Assembly (NCBI GenBank): GCA_043820105.1 | Contig: JBDREC010000031.1 | Location: 1-50,912, forward strand | Direction of reading: 5' to 3' | Length of the DNA stretch: 50,912 nucleotides | From: JBDREC01 sp043820105 [NCBI: Pseudomonadota bacterium] | GTDB lineage: Bacteria; Bdellovibrionota_F; JAHFAK01 | Shown here: positions 45,793 through 50,912 of the stretch, piece after piece | Layout of the letters: each line of letters opens with the position of its first letter | Numbering within the stretch: the stretch's first letter is position 1 | Position numbers and translations under genes: made by a program | The notes under the pieces: generated by a model | What the model was told of the DNA's origin: nothing | Databases searched by the model: none | Seen by the model: only the letters and a program-made list of their open reading frames with translations

Positions 45793-45811
45793 TCCTGAAA
45801 CAAGTTCAGGA
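45793..45811. repeat. Palindromic interspersed repeat, copy 3
   Basis: TCCTGAAACAAGTTCAGGA, a 7-base-pair stem around ACAAG, is identical in core to copy 2 at 12006-12024, including the flanking GGATCC/GGATGAC. It lies inside the spc operon between rplN and rplX. Confidence 0.85.
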
Positions 45812-45827
45812 TGACGTCCTTTTACCA

Positions 45828-45880
45828 GTAACTAGCAACCAGCAACTTACTTACCGCTTACCACTTACCACTTACCATTT
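45828..45880. repeat. AGCAACC and CTTACCAC repeats, copy e
   Basis: AACTAGCAACCAGCAACTTA is followed by ACTTACCGCTTACCACTTAC and further units. Two word families stand side by side in the 128-base gap between rplN and rplX, together with palindrome copy 3. Confidence 0.7.
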
Positions 45881-45882
45881 AT

Positions 45883-46251
45883 TTACAATACTTCTGGAGC
45901 CAAAGAAATTATTTTCATAAACTTTTTAGCTCTTAATTCTCTGGCAATTGGTCCAAAGATACGAGTTCCAATTGGTTCATTTTGATCATTAATTAAAACA
46001 GCTGAATTATCATCAAATTTGATAAAAGAACCATCTTCTCTGGATAATTCTTTCTTCATTCTAACAATAACTGCTTTTTTGACATCACCTTTTTTAACTT
46101 TAGAGTTTGGCAATGCTTCCTTTACAGAGACTACAATGATATCACCGATTCTAGCATATTTTCTTTTAGAACCACCCAATACCTTAATGCAGAATAAACT
46201 CTTTGCTCCGGAATTATCAGCAACATCTAATCTTGTCTGCATCTGAATCAT
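45883..46251 (-). CDS. rplN: 50S ribosomal protein L14
   Basis: L14 near the factor-binding and subunit-bridge surface; 122 residues. [20 protein letters not shown] and [20 protein letters not shown] are diagnostic. It follows rpsQ; the next gene, rplX, is displaced by 128 bases of repeats. Confidence 0.96.
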   Translation of the reverse strand: MIQMQTRLDVADNSGAKSLFCIKVLGGSKRKYARIGDIIVVSVKEALPNSKVKKGDVKKAVIVRMKKELSREDGSFIKFDDNSAVLINDQNEPIGTRIFGPIARELRAKKFMKIISLAPEVL

Positions 46252-46288
46252 AATTAACCTCTCTTTTAATTTTCTAAATTATTAAGTA

Positions 46289-46555
46289 TTAGTTAATAAT
46301 AGTTGTTTTCTCAATTATTTCACTAACTCTCCACCTTTTATCTTTACTTAAAGGTCTTGTTTCAACTATTGTGACCTTATCACCAATACTGCACTCATTT
46401 TTCTCATCATGAGCTTTATAAGTGCTGTTAGTAGTAATATATTTTTTAAACTGTGCATGTTTTACTTTTCTTTTAACAGTAACAACAACAGTCTTGTCCA
46501 TCTTATTACTTTTAACTCTTCCCACTAAGGTCTTTTTATTTACTTTTCTCTCCAT
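46289..46555 (-). CDS. rpsQ: 30S ribosomal protein S17
   Basis: S17, an early 16S binder, 88 residues. [20 protein letters not shown] and [20 protein letters not shown] are diagnostic. It lies between rpmC and rplN. Confidence 0.95.
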   Translation of the reverse strand: MERKVNKKTLVGRVKSNKMDKTVVVTVKRKVKHAQFKKYITTNSTYKAHDEKNECSIGDKVTIVETRPLSKDKRWRVSEIIEKTTIIN

Positions 46556-46579
46556 TTAAACATTCCTTATGCTTGAGAT

Positions 46580-46783
46580 TTATGCATTTACATTTTGTTC
46601 GTTTTTTTGAGCATTAATCATAGTATTAATGCGAGCCAATTCTTTTCTCTTTATCTTAACAAGATGAGATCGCTTCAACTGGGATGTAGCCTTTTGAATT
46701 CTCAATTTAAGAAGCTCATCTTCGCAATTAGCTTTTTGAGAAACTAACTCTTCTAAAGAGATTTTTTTCTTTTCTTCTGCCAT
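46580..46783 (-). CDS. rpmC: 50S ribosomal protein L29
   Basis: L29 at the tunnel exit, where signal recognition particle and trigger factor dock; 67 residues. CEDELLKLRIQKATSQLKRS and RKELARINTMINAQKNE are typical. Its ATG shares a base with the rplP stop. Confidence 0.93.
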   Translation of the reverse strand: MAEEKKKISLEELVSQKANCEDELLKLRIQKATSQLKRSHLVKIKRKELARINTMINAQKNEQNVNA

Positions 46784-47196
46784 TAGAATCTCTCCCTTTC
46801 TACAAATTTAGTCTTTAAACTAAGCTTATGTGAAGCAAGTCTAAAAGCTTCTCTTGCAACTTCAATAGTAACGCCTTCAATTTCATATAACATTTTACCA
46901 GATCTAACTGGAGCTACCCATTCCTCTGGTGAACCTTTTCCTTTTCCCATTCTTGTTTCAGCAGGTTTTTTGGTAAGTGGTTTGTCCGGAAAAATTCTAA
47001 TCCAAACTTTACCGCCTCTTTTTACAAATCTGTTAATTGCAATTCTAGCTGCTTCAATTTGCCTGGCTGTAACAAAACCAGGTTCTAAAGATTGCAGTCC
47101 ATAACTTCCAAAACTCAAAGTATTACCAACTGATCTAACACCATTGAGATTTCCCTTTTGCACTTTTCTATGTTTAACTTTTTTAGGTGCTAACAT
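46783..47196 (-). CDS. rplP: 50S ribosomal protein L16
   Basis: L16 helps shape the A site of the peptidyl transferase centre; 137 residues. [20 protein letters not shown] and [20 protein letters not shown] are diagnostic. It is 12 bases after rpsC. Confidence 0.96.
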   Translation of the reverse strand: MLAPKKVKHRKVQKGNLNGVRSVGNTLSFGSYGLQSLEPGFVTARQIEAARIAINRFVKRGGKVWIRIFPDKPLTKKPAETRMGKGKGSPEEWVAPVRSGKMLYEIEGVTIEVAREAFRLASHKLSLKTKFVERERF

Positions 47197-47208
47197 TTTT
47201 TTACTCCA

Positions 47209-47853
47209 TTAATTTTCATGTTTTTTTTCAGTTAAATCACCTTTGCAGATCCATACTTTCACGCCAATAATTCCATAAGTAGTCTTGGATTCAGCAAAAC
47301 CATAATCAATATCTGATTTTAAGGTATGCAGTGGAACTCTTCCTTCTCTATACCATTCTCTTCTAGCCATTTCAGCACCACCAAGTCTGCCTGAACACTG
47401 AATTTTAATACCATCTGCTCCCAATCTCATGGCAGCCTGAACAGCTTTTTTCATCGCTCTTCTAAAGGCAACTCTTCTTTTTAGTTGGATAGCTATATTT
47501 TCAGCAACCAGTTGAGAATCCAGGTCTGGCCTTCTAACTTCCTTAATATTAACAAAAACCTCTTTTTTTACCATTTTTTGAATGTTTTTCTTTAAACCTT
47601 CAATACCCATACCTTTTTTACCAATTACAAGACCAGGTCTTGCAGTATGAATATTGATTTTTACATTCTTTAAAGCAGGTCTTTCGATTTCTATTTTTGA
47701 AATACCAGCAAAATCAAGTGCTTTACCAAAATATTTTCTTAACTTAATATCCTCGTGAAGTAATTGAGCATATTCTTTATCAGCAATCCATCTAGAGTTC
47801 CAATCCTGATATATTCCTAATCTAAAACCTTTAGGATGAACCTTTTGTCCCAC
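47209..47853 (-). CDS. rpsC: 30S ribosomal protein S3
   Basis: S3 of the mRNA entry channel; 214 residues. [20 protein letters not shown] opens it, the KH domain contains [20 protein letters not shown], and [20 protein letters not shown] is in the second domain. The start is GTG at 47853 behind GGAGGT. Confidence 0.96.
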   Translation of the reverse strand: MGQKVHPKGFRLGIYQDWNSRWIADKEYAQLLHEDIKLRKYFGKALDFAGISKIEIERPALKNVKINIHTARPGLVIGKKGMGIEGLKKNIQKMVKKEVFVNIKEVRRPDLDSQLVAENIAIQLKRRVAFRRAMKKAVQAAMRLGADGIKIQCSGRLGGAEMARREWYREGRVPLHTLKSDIDYGFAESKTTYGIIGVKVWICKGDLTEKKHEN

Positions 47854-47901
47854 TAAATACCTCCTTGTGCGTTAGTATTAATAAATCTGTAAAATTGTTT
47901 T

Positions 47902-48234
47902 CTATTGTTCATCTAAAATAACCTTTATATGACTTGTTCTTTTTCTAATCCTGCTAGCTCTTCCCATTGCCCTTGGCATGAATCTTTTCATTGTAGGACC
48001 TTCATCAACTGTAATGGTTTTTACATATAGGTTATCAACATCAATCTTTTTTGTTTGTTGTGCATTTGCTATTGCTGAATTAACAACCTTTAATATAATA
48101 CCTGCACCTTTTTTTGTGAGATATTTTAAAGTAACAACAGCTGTGTCAATTTTTTCTCCTCTAATAGCATCAGCAACTAATCTTGCCTTAAGGGGAGAAA
48201 TTCGAACATGTTTTAATACTGCTTTAACTTCCAT
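47902..48234 (-). CDS. rplV: 50S ribosomal protein L22
   Basis: L22, whose loop lines the exit tunnel; 110 residues. VRISPLKARLVADAIRGEKI and GPTMKRFMPRAMGRASRIRK are diagnostic. It lies between rpsS and rpsC. Confidence 0.96.
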   Translation of the reverse strand: MEVKAVLKHVRISPLKARLVADAIRGEKIDTAVVTLKYLTKKGAGIILKVVNSAIANAQQTKKIDVDNLYVKTITVDEGPTMKRFMPRAMGRASRIRKRTSHIKVILDEQ

Positions 48235-48276
48235 TTTATCCTCTCATTATGTATTAATTTGAATAATACAAAATCT

Positions 48277-48306
48277 ATAAGCTACCAGCTACAAGCTACC
48301 AGCTTT
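48277..48306. repeat. AGCTACCAGCTACAAGCT short tandem repeat
   Basis: AAGCTACCAGCTACAAGCTA and CCAGCTT sit between rpsS and rplV. The words match the inverted GCTTGTA repeat at 26584 and the array at 50813. Period is seven to eight. Confidence 0.65.
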
Positions 48307-48583
48307 ATTTAGCTTTTGACTTTCTATCACCTGAATGACTGTAGAAAGTTCGTGTTCCTGCAAATTCACCCAATTTATGGCCAACCATACTTTCTGTAAC
48401 AAATACAGGTATAAATTTTTTACCATTATGAACCGCAAAAGTTAAACCAACAAAATCTGGTGTAACGGTTGATCTTCTTGACCATGTCTTAATAACTGCT
48501 TTGCTTTTATTAGCTTGAGCTACTTCAATTTTCTTTTCCAAATGATCATCAACAAATGGTCCTTTTTTCAGTGATCTAGCCAA
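48305..48583 (-). CDS. rpsS: 30S ribosomal protein S19
   Basis: S19 of the 30S head; 92 residues. [20 protein letters not shown] and [20 protein letters not shown] are diagnostic. The start is TTG at 48583 behind GGAGGT. Confidence 0.96.
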   Translation of the reverse strand: MARSLKKGPFVDDHLEKKIEVAQANKSKAVIKTWSRRSTVTPDFVGLTFAVHNGKKFIPVFVTESMVGHKLGEFAGTRTFYSHSGDRKSKAK

Positions 48584-48593
48584 GAATTACCTC

Positions 48594-49418
48594 CTATTTT
48601 TTCTTTCTTATAATTATTAGTTTATCAGTAATTTTATTTTTTCTAGTTTTGTGACCCTTAGTTGGAACACCCCATGGTGTACAAGGATGTCTACCACCAG
48701 AAGTTCTTCCTTCACCACCGCCGAGAGGGTGATCAACTGGGTTCATAGCAACACCTCTAACTCTAGGTCTAATACCTTTCCATCTACTTCTACCAGCTTT
48801 TCCAACAACAATAGTTGAATGAACAATATTTCCAACCTGACCAACTGTGGCCCTGCAAGTATTAAGGATCAATCTCATCTCACCAGAAGGCATACGAATA
48901 TGGCAATATTTACCATCTCTAGCCATAACCTGTGCTGAGGTACCAGCTGACCTAATGAGTTGTCCGCCTTTGCCTGGTTTTAATTCAATATTGTGAATTT
49001 GTGTACCAAAAGGCATTTTTTCAAGTGTAAGACTATTTCCAACCCTAATTTCAGCTTTTTCACCAGACATAATCTCATCGCCAACTATTAAGCCTACTGG
49101 ACAAAGAATATATCTTTTCTCACCATCAACGTAATTAATAAGAGAAATAAATGCTGATCTATTTGGATCGTATTCGATTGTGGCAACTTTTCCAGGAATA
49201 TCGATTTTATTTCTTTTAAAATCGATCAACCTATATCTTCTTTTGTGTCCACCACCAATGTGTCTGCTTGTAATTCTGCCGTTTACATTTCTTCCACCAG
49301 TCTTTATAAGACCTTTAACCAAAGATTTCTCTGGTTTTGAAGTAGTAATTTCATCGAAACTATTACTAGTATAATATCTTCTAGCCGGTGTAATTGGTTT
49401 GTACTTTTTAATACCCAT
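48594..49418 (-). CDS. rplB: 50S ribosomal protein L2
   Basis: L2, essential for subunit joining and peptidyl transfer; 274 residues. [20 protein letters not shown] and the C-terminal [20 protein letters not shown] with its conserved His are diagnostic. It lies between rplW and rpsS. Confidence 0.97.
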   Translation of the reverse strand: MGIKKYKPITPARRYYTSNSFDEITTSKPEKSLVKGLIKTGGRNVNGRITSRHIGGGHKRRYRLIDFKRNKIDIPGKVATIEYDPNRSAFISLINYVDGEKRYILCPVGLIVGDEIMSGEKAEIRVGNSLTLEKMPFGTQIHNIELKPGKGGQLIRSAGTSAQVMARDGKYCHIRMPSGEMRLILNTCRATVGQVGNIVHSTIVVGKAGRSRWKGIRPRVRGVAMNPVDHPLGGGEGRTSGGRHPCTPWGVPTKGHKTRKNKITDKLIIIRKKK

Positions 49419-49449
49419 TATTTTCTCCGTGTTATCTAATCATCAAATC

Positions 49450-49471
49450 CGCTTCACGCTTCACGCTATGC
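49450..49471. repeat. GCTTCACGCTTCACGC short repeat
   Basis: CGCTTCACGCTTCACGCTAT lies between rplW and rplB. Period is seven. It is another word family confined to the gaps. Confidence 0.5.
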
Positions 49472-49474
49472 GAA

Positions 49475-49762
49475 CTAAACTCCTTCATAAAACTCTATGC
49501 TATCACCTTTTTTAAGAGTCACATATACTTTTTTCCAATTTGGTCTTTTACCAAAATCTTTACCAATTCTTTTTGTCTTCCCTCTTTGAATCATAGAAGA
49601 AATGTTTGTAACTTTAACATTAAATAGCTTTTCTATAGCTTTTTTAACTTGAATCTTATTTGCATCTCTTTTTACTTCAAAAACAAACTTATTCTCTTCG
49701 TCTTTAAGAGTCATCGCTTTTTCAGTAATATATGGACGTCTAATTAAATTATATTCACTCAT
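49475..49762 (-). CDS. rplW: 50S ribosomal protein L23
   Basis: L23 at the tunnel exit, docking site for trigger factor; 95 residues. RRPYITEKAMTLKDEENKFV and GKRPNWKKVYVTLKKGDSIE are diagnostic. It overlaps the rplD end by four bases. Confidence 0.95.
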   Translation of the reverse strand: MSEYNLIRRPYITEKAMTLKDEENKFVFEVKRDANKIQVKKAIEKLFNVKVTNISSMIQRGKTKRIGKDFGKRPNWKKVYVTLKKGDSIEFYEGV

Positions 49763-50376
49763 TTTAATCGCTCCGTAATTTTTTCAAGTGCATTCTTTGA
49801 TATAACTAATGCATCATACTTCAATAAATTGTACATTGATAAACTTACAGGTTCAGAATAATGATAGCCTATAAGATTGTTTAAAGATTTTTTAAGGCTT
49901 TCATTTTCAAAATCAACAACTAAAGCATTTGGCAAATCAAGCTTCTGCATAATTGATTTAAAAACTTTTGTGTTAGGCTTTTCCATTTCAAATTTTTCAA
50001 CTAATCTGATTTTACCATTTTTTAACTTATCAGTAAAAACCATTTTTAAAGCTGCTTTTACAACTTTTTTATTAAGTTTTGCCTTATAAGATCTTGGTAT
50101 AGGGCCAAAAACAGTTCCACCACCAACACAAATTGGAGACCTTTCAGTACCTCTTCTTGCTCGTCCGGTTCCTTTTTGTTTGTAAGGTTTAGCACCGCCG
50201 CCCCTAACTTCACCTCTTGTTTTAGTTGATGCATTTCCACGCCTATTTCCAGCTAGTTGTGATATCAACACTTCATGAACGACACCTTCATTAACTTCGC
50301 AATTAAAAATGTCTTCAGAAAGGTCAACTTTACCAACTTCATTATTATTAACATCAATGAGTTTTTCGTTAATCAT
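49759..50376 (-). CDS. rplD: 50S ribosomal protein L4
   Basis: L4 lines the exit tunnel and in E. coli represses the S10 operon; 205 residues from ATG 50376 ([17 protein letters not shown]). A TTG four codons upstream overlaps its GGAG site and is rejected as start. The tunnel loop reads [20 protein letters not shown]. It stands directly after rpsJ with a 60-base gap, where rplC would normally lie. Confidence 0.95.
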   Translation of the reverse strand: MINEKLIDVNNNEVGKVDLSEDIFNCEVNEGVVHEVLISQLAGNRRGNASTKTRGEVRGGGAKPYKQKGTGRARRGTERSPICVGGGTVFGPIPRSYKAKLNKKVVKAALKMVFTDKLKNGKIRLVEKFEMEKPNTKVFKSIMQKLDLPNALVVDFENESLKKSLNNLIGYHYSEPVSLSMYNLLKYDALVISKNALEKITERLK

Positions 50377-50436
50377 TATCTTCTCCAAAAATTTTATATA
50401 AGCATTAACCTTAATATATAGCTGTTTATTAAAATG

Positions 50437-50751
50437 TTAATGAAGTTTTATTTCAACCTCAACTCCAGCTGACAGGTCTAGTTTCATTAGAGCGTCAATT
50501 GTATGTTGGGTTGGATCTAAAATATCAATTAATCTTTTATGTGTTCTAATTTCAAATTGTTCACGTGATTTTTTGTTCACATGTGGTGATCTCAAAACAC
50601 AATATTTATTTTTCATTGTTGGAAGCGGTATAGGACCAGCGATTTTTGCGCCAGTTCTTTTAACAGTTTCCACAATTTCACTTACTGACTTATCCAGGAG
50701 TTTGTGATCGTAGGCTTTTAATCTAATTCGTATTAACTGATTTTGTTCCAT
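50437..50751 (-). CDS. rpsJ: 30S ribosomal protein S10
   Basis: S10 (NusE), also part of transcription antitermination; 104 residues. [20 protein letters not shown] and [20 protein letters not shown] are diagnostic. It leads the S10 cluster after tuf. The next gene is rplD instead of the expected rplC. Confidence 0.96.
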   Translation of the reverse strand: MEQNQLIRIRLKAYDHKLLDKSVSEIVETVKRTGAKIAGPIPLPTMKNKYCVLRSPHVNKKSREQFEIRTHKRLIDILDPTQHTIDALMKLDLSAGVEVEIKLH

Positions 50752-50765
50752 TTTTTCCTCTTTAT

Positions 50766-50842
50766 TAGTTGCTGGTTGCTAGTTGCTGGTTGCTGGTAAT
50801 TTTTTATCTTAAACTACAAGCTACAAGCTACAAGCTACAAGC
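50766..50842. repeat. Two tandem short-word arrays between tuf and rpsJ
   Basis: First an array of TTGCTGG words (about 50768-50799), then CTACAAG words (50813-50842), repeating four times in a row. Both families have copies elsewhere in the window (45828 and 26584, 48277). The array fills most of the gap between tuf and rpsJ. Confidence 0.75.
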
Positions 50843-50912
50843 TTATTCCACTACTTCGCTAATAACACCTGCGCCAACTGTTCTGCCACCTTCTCTAATT
50901 GCAAAGCGGAGC
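50843..50912 (-). CDS. tuf: Elongation factor Tu, C-terminal end (partial)
   Basis: The last 22 codons of EF-Tu read LRFAIREGGRTVGAGVISEV and VE before TAA; the rest lies beyond the window. It delivers aminoacyl-tRNA to the ribosome. Position just before rpsJ is the standard end of the str operon. Confidence 0.93.
   Translation of the reverse strand, partial: LRFAIREGGRTVGAGVISEVVE

Overview
The window comes from an AT-rich, diderm bacterium. The envelope genes (an RND tripartite efflux pump with a TolC-type protein and a lipoprotein adaptor, plus an ExeA-like ATPase) point to an outer membrane. The str/S10/spc/alpha ribosomal block is on the minus strand. Sulfate activation, split saccharopine enzymes and a three-gene citrate-cleaving set fit Desulfobacterota or a neighbouring deep lineage, but I cannot fix the taxon from sequence alone. 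I saw no rRNA, tRNA, CRISPR array or intact insertion sequence.

Region 1 (1-10.3 kb) is a defence-island-like accessory block. It holds a DUF234-type AAA ATPase, an AbiE-type toxin-antitoxin pair with a near-consensus promoter, and two tandem minimal nucleotidyltransferases, the first fused to what looks like the tail of a HEPN protein. It also holds a two-gene operon: a TPR protein and a 1554-residue protein joining a BREX-like P-loop ATPase to a C-terminal PglZ phosphatase domain. No methyltransferase, BrxL or other BREX gene accompanies it. This operon is the best candidate here for an undescribed system.

Region 2 (10.2-15.4 kb) is a sulfate activation operon on the minus strand: cysC, cysD, cysN, cysQ and a TauE/SafE exporter. 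A remnant of a second TauE/SafE gene lies at its end. CysN carries a C-terminal APS-kinase-like domain with a ruined P-loop, and a separate intact CysC is present.

Region 3 (15.6-30 kb) is metabolic and housekeeping. It contains an ExeA-like ATPase, ddl, a UbiB-family kinase, prfB with its programmed +1 frameshift, and separate lysine-ketoglutarate reductase and saccharopine dehydrogenase genes. Two long palindromic elements follow, then grpE, a DnaJ-family gene with half a zinc finger, and a DUF456 membrane protein. The region ends with a citryl-CoA synthetase (two subunits) plus citryl-CoA lyase set, whose large subunit has an extra ferredoxin-like C-terminus.

Region 4 (30-35.4 kb) is a heavy-metal RND efflux operon of the CzcCBA type.

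Region 5 (35.5 kb to the end) is the ribosomal superoperon, from the 3' end of tuf through rpsJ, the S10, spc and alpha clusters, to rplQ. The order is canonical except that rplC (L3) is missing between rpsJ and rplD. L17 and S5 carry long charged tails.

Throughout, intergenic gaps, including gaps inside the ribosomal operon, hold many short-period tandem repeats and small palindromes. Many genes start with TTG or GTG behind a good ribosome binding site.
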